Positions 11,801 to 24,760 of a stretch of DNA of 64,000 bases are shown piece by piece; the stretch's first letter is position 1, and each line of letters starts with the position of its first letter. The notes under the pieces are model-generated. The model was not told the DNA's origin. It ran no database searches and saw only the letters and a program-made list of their open reading frames with translations. Location of the stretch: the NCBI GenBank assembly GCA_907165065.1, contig OU015524.1, positions 57,515,295 to 57,579,294 on the forward strand, read 5' to 3'. This DNA is from Caprimulgus europaeus (Eukaryota; Chordata; Aves; Caprimulgiformes; Caprimulgidae). The position numbers and the translations under genes were made by a program.

Positions 11801-13283
11801 TATGCTGTGTTACATATTCACGAGTGAACAATAGCAAGGAAAAAAAAAAGGAAGAGATGGGTATCTTTTATTAGTACCTATTTTTAAAGTTGGACTAAGA
11901 AATGTCTTTTCTAGGTAGGCAAATATTATGAGGCTCTATGAATTCAGTTGTGCTATCTCTCCTCAGCTACATGAGGAAGCTTTTCTGACTCAGTTTAGCT
12001 TTAAAAATCACTCTGGTATTACCGGAAAAATTTAGAAATGACCAAGAGCTGGATTTGTGACAACATAACAGTTGGACTCAGACTCACTGAGCTTATTTTC
12101 TATTTAAATCAAGCAGCAATTCCAAGCCTACACACTTTACTTTGTTGACTTATGTCTCAACTCACCTACCAACAGCGAAGATACAGCCCTTGAACTGTGG
12201 ACCAGGTATCTGTGAACAAAAATCGGTTACAAGTTAGAAATTATTATTCCATTAAACTGAGCCCTTCTAGAGACCTCCATCTTTCAGAATAATGAAACAG
12301 AGCAAGAGCTGTTCCTTATTCCTGGTATATATTTCATCTAACTTTTGTGCTTAAAAATTAGTTATCTAAATCTGAGTTACTCTATTCTGAGCCTGCTCTA
12401 GCACAAAGGACACAACTTCATAGGGTGATTAGTTTTGCCTATCTTGGACCACCTATTAGATTATATGCTCCATCTGAAGAAAAAAAATAAACAACAAAAC
12501 AACTTTTAATTTCTCTCCATTGGCTATAAAAGGAGCTCAGAATTACTTTTTCAGATCTGAACGACATGACTTTGAGTTACCTAAGTGAGGTGCGGTAAGT
12601 CTGATTCTGTAGGAAGAGCACAGAGAAAGCACATTATGCCTTCCCTCCTCATTTTGTTCCCACACAACAGCGAGGCACCATCAGACTCCTCCTTTAAAAA
12701 TTAATTTAGCTAGAAGTGCAGTTTTACCTGGTTTTATCCTGTCAGTAGCCTAAAAGATTATAAAAGATAGCAGATCCCTCATCATCCTTTGCAAAGGAGA
12801 GTATGGGCTCACCAGTAGGTCAGCTTTTCCAGGCTCACACAGACACCCAGTGTGATTAGGCAATCCTTTATTTTCACCAGCCTTAATAAAACTGTGTAGT
12901 TCCCCTTCCAATGCCTCCAGTTTCATCACATTGTGGTAGGACAGCCCTGGCAAGTTGAGAGTGAGATTTTTGCACTGAAGGACACACTGGAGGGCAGACC
13001 AGAGAGCCAGCTCCCTTGGAAATGGTTTTAATCTCGCTATTTCATGGTAAAAGTGCTCTGATTACAGTCCCAGCAAGGCAGCAGAATGCAAGGTATGCAA
13101 CCCTACCAGCAATACACAACTAGGCACAAGGCCATGAAACTCACCTGTCCAGGAAACAAATGGAAAGCCTTCACTAATTAAAAATGGCAACACTCTACTT
13201 CTACCCCTTCCTTGTACAACTCAAGTAAATCACTTTACTTAGAGACTCAAAAACCCAGCTTTGATCACTGGACAAAATAATGA
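8804..13283. other. unique sequence, no gene seen
   Basis: About 4.5 kb without a recognisable gene. A 134-codon open frame at 9361-9765 (+) has no family resemblance. The part from about 9780 to 10400 is somewhat richer in G+C. The part from about 10560 to 12150 is A+T-rich with many TAAT and ATTA words (for example TGCTAATTGACTCATAAA near 10578), which fits regulatory or simply neutral DNA. Confidence 0.55.
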
Positions 13284-13794
13284 ATATACATGCTGGAGTC
13301 CTCAGCACAGGAAAGACATAGTCCTGTTGGAGCAGGTCCAGAGGAGGGCCACAAAAATGATCAGAGGGATGGAACACCTCTCCAGTGAAGAAAGGATGAG
13401 ACAGTTGAGGCTGTTCAGCCCGGAGAAGAGAAGGCTCCAGGGAGACCTTATTGCGGCCTTTCAATACCTAAAAGGGGCTTATGAGAAAGATGGGGACAAA
13501 CTTTTTTAGCAGGGCCTGTGGCAACAGGACAAGGGGTAATGGTTCTAAAATAAAAGAGGGTAGGTTTAGACTAGGTATAAGGAAGAAATTTTTTACAATC
13601 AGGGTGGTGCAACAGTGGAGTGGGTTGCCCAGAGAGGTGGTAGAAGCCCCATCCCTGGAAACATTCAAGGTGTAGGCTGGATGGGGCTCTGAGCAACCTG
13701 ATCTAGTTGAAGATGTCCCTGCTCACTGCAGGGGGGGTGGACTGCATGACCTTTAAAGGTCCCTTCCAACTCAAACCGTTCTATGATTCTATAT
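13284..13794 (+). mobile_element. CR1 LINE, 3' fragment of about 510 bp
   Basis: A sense-strand CR1 piece that begins near GTCCTCAGCACAGGAAAGAC and follows the consensus closely through GGTCCAGAGGAGGGCCACAA, GACCTTATTGCGGCCTTTCA and GAGCAACCTGATCTAGTTGA. It ends with CTTTAAAGGTCCCTTCCAAC and TTCTATGATTCTATA. The similarity to the remembered consensus is high, so this is probably one of the younger CR1 copies here. It is truncated at its 5' side inside ORF2, as is usual for CR1, and no long target-site duplication is expected for this family. Confidence 0.95.
13321..13706 (+). pseudogene. CR1 ORF2 (reverse transcriptase) C-terminal remnant, frameshifted
   Basis: The first part reads [20 protein letters not shown], then [20 protein letters not shown] and [20 protein letters not shown]. 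The next frame continues [20 protein letters not shown], then FRLGIRKKFFTIRVVQQWSG and LPREVVEAPSLETFKV. The switch of frame falls at a run of six T near 13502-13507, where the consensus I remember has five. A second shift near 13675 puts a stop before the usual ...ALSNLI end; the expected natural stop lies at about 13704. The tail motifs QRRA, SPEKRR and IRKKFF are present, and WNRLP is altered to WSGLP. Confidence 0.9.
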
Positions 13795-14348
13795 ATTTTT
13801 GTACTTTCAGGTTCACTTTTTCATTCCCAAAATAACATTCATTATAAGTGGCCAGGTCCCTGCATTTGCTGTTGTCCCATTTCATTTTGCTTGTAAAGCC
13901 ATTTTATTTTCATTAGCTGACCAGCCAGTCACTCTGCCACTTGACTTAACATAAGAGTCATTCAAATCTGTCACATTCTCTGGAGTCATTGGATGTTGCT
14001 CTCAGATTAGTAAACAAATGTTATCAATACCCCATAACAGGCAGAGACTGTGCAAGGCATGTCATTTAGAAGAAAGAATTATTTAAATAGATCTCACAGA
14101 AATTGTAAGGAATGCTGTGAATATGCTTAATATTGAATTCACTTCAGTATGGAAACTGAATACTTTGATATGTCTAAAGAAAAATTACCTGCTATAGTTA
14201 CAGTGGATTTTATTCCTTATTTAATAGAATTTTACTTTAAATGACAACCAAAAAGTATTTCATTCCCATCTACAGATCTTAAATAAACACTTTATAAGCT
14301 CCACTCTACTTGGAATCTGTAAGAGCTGCACTTAGCCTTCAAGGATAA
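13795..14348. other. unique A+T-rich sequence, no gene seen
   Basis: Spacer between the CR1 copy and a MIR-like remnant. I see nothing recognisable here. Confidence 0.6.
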
Positions 14349-14455
14349 AATTCCAGTTCTGTTTCAGTCCGTGCGGCAAACCTGTGGCAAGTACTTTTCT
14401 CCTATTTAAATTGCAGTGTCCTCATCTGCAAAATGCTTACTACATCACTTGCTTT
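14349..14455 (+). mobile_element. MIR-like ancient SINE remnant
   Basis: The segment TTCCAGTTCTG, then CCTGTGGCAAGTACTTTTCT, then CAGTGTCCTCATCTGCAAAA followed by TGCTTACTACATCACTT follows the right half of the MIR core. In the MIR consensus the order is TCTGCCACT, TGGGCAAGT, CTTAACCTC, CAGTTTCCTCATCTGTAAAATG. Spacing and order agree, with many substitutions. MIR-type SINEs spread before the amniote radiation, so this would be a very old copy in plus orientation. The match was made by eye and needs a profile search. Confidence 0.55.
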
Positions 14456-17400
14456 TTGTTTAATTTCAACTTCTAATTAATTTGATGATGCCCCTCAAAA
14501 TAAGTAAAATTTATTCAGAATAATGCAGTCTTTATTTTGATCAGTTTTGATCTCTTTCAGCAGGTAATCCTTGGTAATGTAATCACTGGGTATAGAAGGT
14601 TTCATTCAATAAAGACAAAAATTCTAAAAGAGAGAGACAAGAGGAACGTACTAGAAGACTGGAGTGATAATAAAAGATGCCTACAACCCAAAGTTGCCTT
14701 ACTTGGAGATTACTATTGATATTGCAAGAACTACCATATGTTTTGCAAGCTATGACCATCGCCCTTGTAGTCACATGGTTGAAATGATCAGCTGCTTTTT
14801 GCATTCAAAGTGATAGGAATAAACTCGATCTAAGAGAAGCTGCTGCGTAACAGCACAGGGGCATCATGTGGCTTAATTACCATTTTGGGGGAGGAAGGTC
14901 ATTTGGTTTGGTTCGAATCCTCAGCTGAAGGTTCAGCATGCAGTAAGCGCAACATTTATTTACCAACGTATTGCAGAGGAAAAAGCTAGGTGAGTTCAGG
15001 AAGTTGCCATTTCATTATTTCATGTAAATCATGCTTATGCACCACATCACACATTTGACACTATTAATGCTGGCGCTGCACTGTCATGCCCTTAGCACAA
15101 AAATTATGAGCCTGGTCTGAGTGGCAAAGAGGACTAAAATAAATTGCCCAGGCTTTCCCAGTGACACTTAAGTTAGAGACTCAGTGCTTATATAAAGGTC
15201 TCATCTTCTCACAGCCTCTACAGCCCCTGCGCCACATCCTTGGCACCCTGTATAATTCTGAGGACAAGGTGGCAGAACTGCTTCCAGACGCGATATTTAA
15301 TATCATCGCAGTGGTCCTTCCTCTGCGATGGCATAGCTACTTCAGGAGGCACCAGAGTGCATCAAAACTCGGCACACCTGAGTGCACCCTCGACAGACCT
15401 TGAAGCATGGATCGAAAGGTATGCCTCAGAAATCTCCCACTGACCTCATTTTGGATTCAGACCTGACAGGATTTTAATCCCCCCTGCAATCACGATGGCT
15501 GTGCTCTCAGCAGAAGTGATACACTCTCATTATTGGTGGACCTTCAGCTTCACAGACCATAACAGCATCAATCTTGTCACTGCACATGCAGAAAGTCCGT
15601 GCTTGGGAATCTCTGCGTGGACAGTAACCCCTTGTGCTCAATGTCAGTCCTGAGGAAACATGAGACAAATACTGTTTGCTGTAGGACTTCTGGTCCAGCA
15701 TCTCCACCCTAAAAGGAAGAATTATTTTGGGGTAGGCTCAGGGAAAGGAGATTAAAAGTGGGGATATGCACAGTTCCATGGACTGACCCCAGATATTACA
15801 GCTTGTGCAGCAAACACACTCTGACAACAGATGAAGTGCTGGGCTTCACCCATTCCTTCCTCATCTGCTGGACCTTGTCATAGCTGAAAACAGGGGCAGC
15901 TCAGAGGGACTCCTTCTTCCATCTCTATCACAAAGTGTGGGGCCTCGAGTAACTGGATATTTCTCTACTAAATCTGATTTCACACTTGCAATAGGGATGG
16001 GTCAGCCCCCTTCAAAACAACATATATCTATTTTGGGAACATAAAGCGAAGGAGACTTTATTTAACAGTGCAACACATATAAGCTTTTCTTCTATTTACT
16101 CCTTTTTTATTTATTTACTCCTACATGAGGTCATTGAAACTAGCAAGAACTTTACAAATCATTTCATTTTTCACCACTGCTTATTAATCATTAAATAAGA
16201 GTTGGCACTTCACGTAAATAGACCTACATATCAACTGTAGCTTTAAATGGGATTATATCAAAGTAGGGAAACATTTTTTTAACTTCCCTCAGCTTAGTCA
16301 GAGAAGACAGCATTGATGGTTTCATTTTGTTTCTACAAAGTTTTCCTATGTGATTCACATGCACCAGCACTATTTTACAGAACAGGAAGAGATTTGCATC
16401 TGAAGTATTTTGACTTAAGTTTTCTTATTTTTACTAAATCACAAAAACTTTCACTAAATTTAGGGGTTTTTTCCCCTAATTGTTTCATTTACTCTTAAAT
16501 GTAATCTGAATCTGGGAGCAAAGAAGACCTGACAGAGTCCCTTTATATCACCTACATCTTCAAACAACCAACAAGAGAACTGAGACAAAAAGTAGGCCAC
16601 TTTTTTTCTTAAGGTATAACTGTTCTTTTTTGTCAAGCTTGATCCAGTGTGGAAGTTTCGTTTAAATGTGACCTGCAAAGCAAAAATGAAAAGCGAGCAC
16701 AAAATTCTGCACTGCATATCTCCAGGCTGTGGGGTGCAGGAAAATCCAGTACAGAAACAGCTGTAATATTTTAGTGCCTGGATTTTTGTGGGAGGTTCCT
16801 GGCAAAAATACCTCCTAACTCACTGCAGAGACCCCAGAATTTATCCTATGTTGACTCTAGATTTACTGTCTCAGTTGAAATGAGAATGTGCGCAGTCCTT
16901 CTATGAATGTCCATAGTGTCATATGCTGAAATCTTTTTCAGTGAACTAAGAACAAAAGAAAATTTCACCAAGGAAAAGGAAATCAAAGTTCTTCAAAAAA
17001 TATCTGTGATGAATGTCTTTTCTGCTTTGTCTAACATGTGGCCTGGGGAGCCCTAGGAGACCGTGGAGTATATGTGAAAGGTGTGTGAGGCAGAAGTGAG
17101 TAAAGCAAGACTACTGTCAGTACCTTCAAATCCAGTATCCAAAGTCTGTGTCTTGAGCAGGAAATGTATAGAAGCTTCTCACTAGAAAAAGATCATAAAA
17201 GCCTTGGTTCAGTTCCTGCAGGTGCCAGCACCTAGCACCTAGTCAACAAAGCTGAAGCTGGAGCAGAGTTTTTCATATCAGAGTGGAGCAACTGCTCCAG
17301 TTCCTGGGGAAAAGAAATGCAAGTAGAACTGAGTAGCAGATGCTACAGGTAGAAGAAAAATGTGTAGATATTGACAGGTATTGCATGTTACAAAGGAGGT

Positions 17401-19654
17401 AGGGGAATTGGTAAGAAAAAGACCCCCACTCATTTATGGCTTTGAGACCATGGTTTAAAACATTTGGGGAAAGACCAATAAAGTTAGGTAGTGCAGATCT
17501 ATTGATTGTTAAATGAGTTGACGCTGTGTAAATGAACCCTACCATGCCATGCAGGGCTTTAGAGGAGACCACTTTCACATGTGTGATGTAGGGAAGGGAA
17601 CTAACATCTGTGTCCTCAGGAGCATTAAAACAAAGGTTTATACGGAGAGCAGTCCCTCCCTTTTTTCCCCATTGAAACTTGGCTGTCCCATCCCCCACCC
17701 CAAAATCAGCATCTGCAATGCTACCTTCACTGAACATGCTTGTAGTATTCCCACTCATGTGTCATTTGCTGACACTAATTGAAAACAGGGACATTGACAA
17801 AATGGTCTACATTGAGAGAAAGAAAATATTAGTGTCATTGTAATGCTAATAGAGGATGCTATAGTTAGACTGGGAGAAAAGGGAGGGGGTTATGTGTATG
17901 CACCTCCTTTGATTTATCCACGGTGCTTCCATACATTTTTCACTTCTAGAAAAGAAAAATTGTCTTTTTTTCAAATTACCTTGATAATGCCAAAAAAGAA
18001 GAATCAGGCATATGTTCAAAAGTTTCAGGCTTTCCACAGTTAAAAGGAAGATGATTTTAAACTAAGGAAAAGTACAGGTTTTTTGTTTCAGCCTGTCCTT
18101 GAATCATTCTTTTAAAACACCATCTCATTATAGTCAAAGGTCCTAATTTTAAGAATGTCAGACTCCATAGGGGTTTCATTGCCTCTTTGCTATTCATTTC
18201 ATGAATGGTCCAGACCTTCATTTTGATCAGCCAGGGACTTTTGGGAACAAACCTTGAGGTGAAGGTGGATGTACATTGCTTTCCTGCTATCGAGTTAGAC
18301 TCCAAGCCGTCATAGTATATAAGAAGCAATTCCCTGAACAAACTGCCTCGGATATCCATAGGGAATACACATATGTGATTAACCCAACTGGCCACTGGGT
18401 GTGACCATTGCACCACACAAAAACATCTGAGACTTTTCCAAAGGCAGGTCTGGAAGTATTGGAGCTAGAAAAAAACAGTGCCTTTTGAGGTATGCATAGA
18501 CAACAGTAATGTCAAATAACTGTCTGTGCACTGTTGTCATATGCTTTCTCCAAAACCTGGAACCTCTCTCAAAATTTAAAGCATTTTAAATCACAGTATA
18601 AAAAAATTCAGTGGAAATCATATTAATGACATTACCAGAGTCTTTTTTCTTTCTCCAAAGGAAAACTAGTAAGTCCCTTAAAGCTGCAGGTGTTTGGATC
18701 TCTGTTCACTGAAGCCACATTAATAGAATAAGCACATTCACAGGCAGACTGGCTTAACTAGGCAGCATCCAAAATATTTGCTCCCAGTTACCTAGCTTGC
18801 AGCCAAAGGGTAACATCCACTAAAAATAAGAGAAAAAATGAAGTCTACAGTAAATTATTTTTCTTCAAATCTGGTTCTATAAATATGAGACAAAAAAATT
18901 TTATTCAGACTAACCGAGCCAGACCTGTGGCATTATGCAGCTCATATCAGCCCACTTCAAAATGCTTTCCAATTTTTTGTGTTATTTTGTAGCAGTTATA
19001 CCACTGAAAAGTCCACAAATTTCTGTTTTACATCAGATAGACCCTTTTATATTTTCAGTGCAGATATAGATGTACACAGCAATTTGCAAGATCTGTTTTC
19101 CTGACCCCACTCAGGATCAGTAGTGAAACGTTTGCATATTCCCTTGAGTCAGGTTGAAGTTCAGTAGTACCAGACCCTGATCAAAGAGTCAATGGTAGAA
19201 TAATATCACCTTGATCTCTGAAAAACCTGTCAGTCCTGAGATTGCTCGAGCTTACATTGGTTACAACTACTCAGCAGGCAGTAACTGAACAAAAAATCAC
19301 CAAGAGTGTAACTGCTCTTTGCATTTCCTTCATCCTTGGGTTAATACCAGTGCCCTTGTCAGTGGGTATCAACCACAATGGATGTTACAGAGTCAGTTTT
19401 ACCAAAACATGAGTTTTCCCGTGCAGGAGAAATCTGAAGCTGTACTTGTGGAAAGCTTCATTGCATACAAAGCAAGGGTCTGAATTCAGATCAGACTTTT
19501 AGATGAAAGTGAATGGGAATGCCACTTCCTAGAAGTGCAAAGTGCATCACTGACTTCTAGAGGGGTCTAAAAATCAGTGCATGCTGGTTTTAAAGGGGAA
19601 GATAACCTCCATTTTAGGCTTCTCTCTGTACCTTCATTTCTAATTTTTTATAGA
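14456..19654. other. unique sequence, no confident gene
   Basis: About 5.2 kb, mostly A+T-rich. A local rise in G+C and CpG is seen at about 15,200-15,420, without a gene I can name. The longest non-repeat open frame of the window lies here (17273-17758, minus, 161 codons) and is discussed as a finding. A perfect 8-bp inverted repeat CTAGAAGT/ACTTCTAG with a 16-base loop stands at 19529-19560. Confidence 0.55.
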
Positions 19655-19712
19655 ATATTTAGGAACATACATTTAGGTTGGAAAGACCTTAAAGATCACT
19701 GAGTCCAAAAGG
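19655..19712 (-). mobile_element. CR1 LINE, very short 3' tip
   Basis: The plus strand reads TTAGGTTGGAAAGACCTTAA, then AGATCACTGAGTCCAA, the reverse complement of a CR1 3' UTR end of the 'GGTTGGAAAAGACCTTTAAGATCATTGAGTCCAA' type. The preceding TATAGAATATTTAGGAAC may be a decayed tail of ATTCTATG units. Only about 60 bp remain. Confidence 0.65.
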
Positions 19713-19753
19713 TATGCTTTAGTAAAAAACAAAGCATGAGCAACACAAAATAG

Positions 19754-19807
19754 TAATAATAATTATTATTATTATATTAATAATAATAATAATTATTATT
19801 ATTATAT
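19754..19807. repeat. AAT/ATT tract, duplicated and self-complementary
   Basis: Two copies of a 24-bp block (TAATAATAATTATTATTA plus TTATAT) stand 30 bp apart. Each block runs from AAT units into ATT units, so each is nearly its own reverse complement. The tract could form hairpins or a cruciform. It follows the CR1 tip at 19655 by about 40 bp. Confidence 0.9.
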
Positions 19808-22800
19808 CTCAGTATCTAACAGCTCATGCTGGAAATTATCCACAGTTCTCAGACTCACTATGTTTTTACATGAAGTGAGGCATCTGGCATCTTCCTGAAT
19901 TTGTGATGAGCTGCCAATGTTTTAACAAGAGCCACTCAGCAAATACCACTTTCCCTATACGTTTGTGCTGAACCTTAAACTGGGATTCTGTGAGTTAAGG
20001 GCTATGGAAACTATTCATTTGTTTCCTCATTTAAACAAAAATGTTTTCTCATAACCCTAGGCTAGGAAGGAGCAATTCCACTTGACAAATAAACAGAATG
20101 TTCTTGCTGGAAAGCTACACTTTCTATCTGAAAGCAAAACACGCTGGCTATATTGCTAGCATAGTGCACAGTTCAACCCCTGTGTAATCTGAATGTAAAA
20201 AGAGAAAGTCTTTAGAAAATTCCTCATCCTTGATGAAATCTACTGCATTCAAAAGGAGGAGGGGAAAGCACTCTCTTCTGAAGTGTCTTTGTAGTCTCCA
20301 GGGAGAATATTCTTTATAAGGCACGAAGATTTAGCAGGATTCAGAAAGGAAAGCAAGAGCCCTCATATGCAGAGAAAACACCTCCCCATCTTTCAGTTTG
20401 GCCGTAAGGGACTCTTGACAGCCCCACAGCTGTTTCCTCAAGCACCTTCTGACTGAAGAGCCTTCGTGTGTGTACGTGTGTAAAACTAAGTATTTTTGTC
20501 ACCATAGAAAAGAAGCAACAGGAGCTCCCTTTGTCAATCTGTACCATTTCATATACTGGGCTGAGTCCTGGCATGGGGAAGAGCTGCTCTCTTCATTACC
20601 GGTAGCACCATGCAGCTGTGACCATGGCCCAGGAAGTGTCCCACCTACACAAGGCCTTCCCCACTGTGGCATACAGCTGCCCAGCAGCACGTGTGCTACC
20701 CATCATGACTTCAGCTTCACTAAATATAGTAAAAAGGAAATACAGATGGGTCAAAATAACCACGATCGTACATTTGACTGAGAGAAGAAACTGGAACCCA
20801 AAGAGTGGCATCTGAGGTGCATCCCCTTGTCTGGTGACTCCAGCACCTTCTCACGGATGATGCCACCACCAAGCTCTTTACAGAGAGTGTGCAGAAGGCT
20901 TCTCTCCTCATCCAGAGGCTTGTTCAGCAGTTTTCAAGGAAATAATGTACTTGAATCCTATTAAATGGGTTTTGTACTTTTCATATATCACCACTTATTT
21001 AGTAGCTTATAAGAAAACTTCTCCAATAGGCTGGATTTTAACTGAAAGTAAAAGGTTGCGTGTCTCACTGCTAGCCCTCAGGAGATGTTCAGAATCTTGA
21101 TTTCCTTTACCTGTATGTTTCAATCATTTCAACTAACTGATAGGCTACCAGGTCAAGAGCTTGGAAAAAGGATGCAAAAAGTTGTGCTCAGTGTATTTTC
21201 TCTCATCAGAGTTTCCATGGCACAATATATAACAGACATTTGGCAGGATTAATGTGCTAGTGATAAAGCAGTAGCCTAGAGACACAATGATACTGTAGTT
21301 GTGCCATAGAAAATCAGACTGTATAAAAAGATATCCTCTACCAGAGACCTATTTTTGAGAACTGTGCAATATTAGAATGGCTGCTACATGAGAAATTCTT
21401 CTATCTTCACCAAACCAACCAAACAAAAAACACACATACACAGAACTCACCAAAATTAACTTCCCCAAAAAGGAACAACAAAAAAACCCAAACAAAAAAC
21501 CTACCTCCCACATCCTCATTCTTCCCATCCTTTTCATATCTGCTCCAATTTGAACTGAGCCATCTTATTTTATAGCCTTCACCAGCATCTGATGCTTTTG
21601 AATGCTTCAAGGGTGAGTAATGGGAGAGAGAACAATAATTACAAAACAACCTTTCAAAAACCATTTAATCTCTAAACAATTATTCCTAATAAATTTTTAC
21701 TAGCTGTTTGGTAGAATCTCTTTAGTACATACCCTAACTTTTGGGAGGTAAGCCTTCATGTCGCCAGACTTGAATCCTTAGGATTCCTTAGGATCATTCA
21801 CATACTGAAGTTTCAAATTTCATTATGGAAATTTTGAAATATTCCCAGCTGCACTGCTATGTTGGGCCCTTGGAGCAAGAATCTGTAACTCCAGGTAGGA
21901 ACAAGGGTGTCAGAAAATTCTACATCTCAACTTTATTTCATACTAGTACCCGGTATTACCCATGAATTAACATTTCAATGCTCGACAAGATATTATCTCC
22001 CCTATAAAAGGCTGGAGATGCTAAGGCAAGTGTTAAGTATGTCAGCTGTGAGACGAAAAAACACAGAAACCATTACAGTTAATTTCCATAGAGAAGGAAA
22101 ATGAGTTACCAAATGCAAGACTAAATAGCACATAAAAATCTTTCAGCCCTTTACTATCAGCAGAAAAAGAGAGGCAAAAAACAGGCTGATGAATTTAAAG
22201 ATTTGGAGTAAAATTTTCTGCTAGTATAACTCCCATATAATTCTGTGAAGTTCTGTCATTAGAGAATTTCACATTGATAGAAAAGTTTTGTTCAACAGAC
22301 AGAATTTATTCCTGTTTCAGTCATCTGCAAGCACGTAACTGCAATCAGTTGGAGTGGGATGAAGTCCAAGCATAAGTGGAGGGAAACAAAATTTTGCTAT
22401 TCTCTATTGTTACAGGAAGATATTTTAGCCCCCAGTTTTCCTGACATCTGCACATAAAGGATGAGGGATAGTGGGAGCTTTATGGAAAATGTTCTTCATC
22501 AGGTTTTCATCAGTTTGAAGGGGAAAGAGTATGTCCTGCTGTGGTTGTGCCCCAACCTCCAGCAAGCTGAATGTTATAGTGCTTTGGGAGAATGGTGTCC
22601 TGTAAAACACTGCAGAGCACATAAGAGCAAATAGCAAGTGAATTATATTTCTTTTTTGTTGCTTTCATTTTGTGTCAAAAAGAAAATTCAAAGGCCTCAT
22701 CAATACCTAAGGACTGCTAACAGCCCTCATACTCCCATTTGACAAAGCATTTCATCATTCAGACACTTCAGTTTTGCAACTACTGCCATCATCAGCTGGC

Positions 22801-24419
22801 TGATTAGCTGTTTGGTTTTCTTTTAACCAGCATTTCACTCCAAAACTATCACCACAAGGTGCAGTTTCAAAGATTTGTGTTCCTTTAAAGATAATTTTGC
22901 ATTTTCACCTTTTCTGTTAATTTGGTAATTTTTGTAAATTTGCTCTGTGTATATTTCATGTGACTAAGCTTCTTCTGTTACCTTTCTCAGATGGGATGAC
23001 AAGAAATGAATGTAATAGCCTAAGTGAGAACACACCACTGATATATACAATAGTTTTACATTTTTCTACTTTACTCTAAGGTTTTATCTGCATTTCCAGC
23101 TATCAAATCATGCTAAGCAGATGTTTTACTGTGCTGTCTACAGTGATTCCCTGCTTTTTTATCTGAGTGATGGTCGTGAAACCAGCACTGTCTATGAGCA
23201 TTTGAACCTGCACTATCTTGTATTTATCAACCCTGAAATTCAGCTGTTTCTCTTCTGATTACCTGTATATTTGTAAAGTCTCTGAATCATTCCCCTTTAA
23301 TACAAACAGACATTAATGTCTGTGGCATCTCTCAATTTAATCATGTCAGCATCATTTCAGGTCAATAGTTTCAAATAAGTTTCTAAGAAAAGAAAACAGC
23401 CTGAAATTTGTGTGCTCAATTACTCTTTTTGTTCTCCTTTCCACTAGTTCTCTTTTCTTCCACCTTTGCCTTCCTTTCCCTGTTGCTCATTTAGGCTTAA
23501 AAAAAGTTTTCCCAAATATTCCTCTGCTCCCCTTCTCAAGGAAGAGAAGATTCAAGATCACTGAACAGGTGATACTTGTCTCTTTATTAAAAAAAATCAG
23601 AATTTTTCAACAACTTAAAAATGTTTCCCCTTTCAGATTATATGCCTGCAGTATTTGTGATGTTGTGGCAGTGCTACAAGCTCTGAAGGTGCTGAGTTAT
23701 TTGAATCTGTTTTGAAAAAAAAAAAAGTTTATATTTACGTAAAAGAATGTCCAGTTACCTTCCAATTTCTATTCATTTGTAACTGGAAAAACTACTGAAG
23801 ACTTACAGAAAAATCTTTCCTCTTGTTTGTGTTAAAATTTGCACTATTTAATTGTGATAAAATAGTTATATAGTATGTTTTATGACAGGATGAGAAAAAG
23901 CCTTGTAATCTATTTTTTGGTGTGGCCAATGCAACCAGACTTCTCAAAAATGAGTCTTGGGGGATGTGATAGTTGAAAATATTGTTCACTGAACTTGCTA
24001 AATTCAATGTAATTATTTGTATTTGCACTTATTTTAAAGAAACTTAGGGGGCTTTACAAAAAGAGTGAGCAAACAATTGCCTCCAACAGGCCAAGCACTT
24101 ATTCCCAGACTCTGAACAACCTAGGCTTTAGCTGAAAGTGCACACATCAGACTACCTGGCACTCAATTCATCTACAGCCCCACTGCCTTGCTTGTTCAAA
24201 TGCCATTATATTTTACTCCAAATGAAAATAGGGTTTGATTTACAATCATAATAATGATCATTTATACAGCATTTTTCAAGTAAGGATGGCAGATCACAGG
24301 ATAAATTCAGAACTATTTATATAGGGATTGCTTTACCAGTATGTAAGCCCACCAAAATGAAAGGTGATAGCCTTCAAACAACAGCTGGACAAATATTATC
24401 CAACATATACATTATCTTA
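19808..24419. other. unique sequence, no gene seen
   Basis: About 4.6 kb of A+T-rich DNA. Short A runs occur at 21477-21505 and 23714-23728. Open frames are short (the longest is 103 codons) and without family resemblance. I see no interspersed repeat. Confidence 0.55.
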
Positions 24420-24760
24420 ATTAATTTTTACCTTTTTTCTCAACTAATTTATTAGAGTAATTTTTCTTTTTGTAGTAATCAACCAGCTGCATAACTCTGC
24501 AAATAATGCTCATGGAATAAATCACTTGATGAATAATGACGATTTTCATCGAAACATTTAGTTGGCAAATATTTTTTCTGATAATTGAGGAGTTCAGCTT
24601 TGAAACTCATGTAACAACATTGCATAGTCATTCTAGACAAGCATAAAATTACCTTTAAGTGAAGTTACAGGAAGATTTTTACACAGCAGGAAGTAATTAG
24701 CCAAATGGAAATATGGCTATACTGGTGAGATTAACACTTTTAACTGGTGAAAAGTTGTCC
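24420..24760. other. A+T-rich block, candidate conserved non-coding element
   Basis: The block is rich in homeodomain-type TAAT/ATTA cores (TTAATTAATTTTT, CAACTAATTTATTAGAG, GTAATTAGCC), lacks repeats and has no frame of note. Such composition is typical of conserved non-coding enhancers, but composition alone does not prove function. Conservation cannot be judged from one sequence. Confidence 0.25.
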
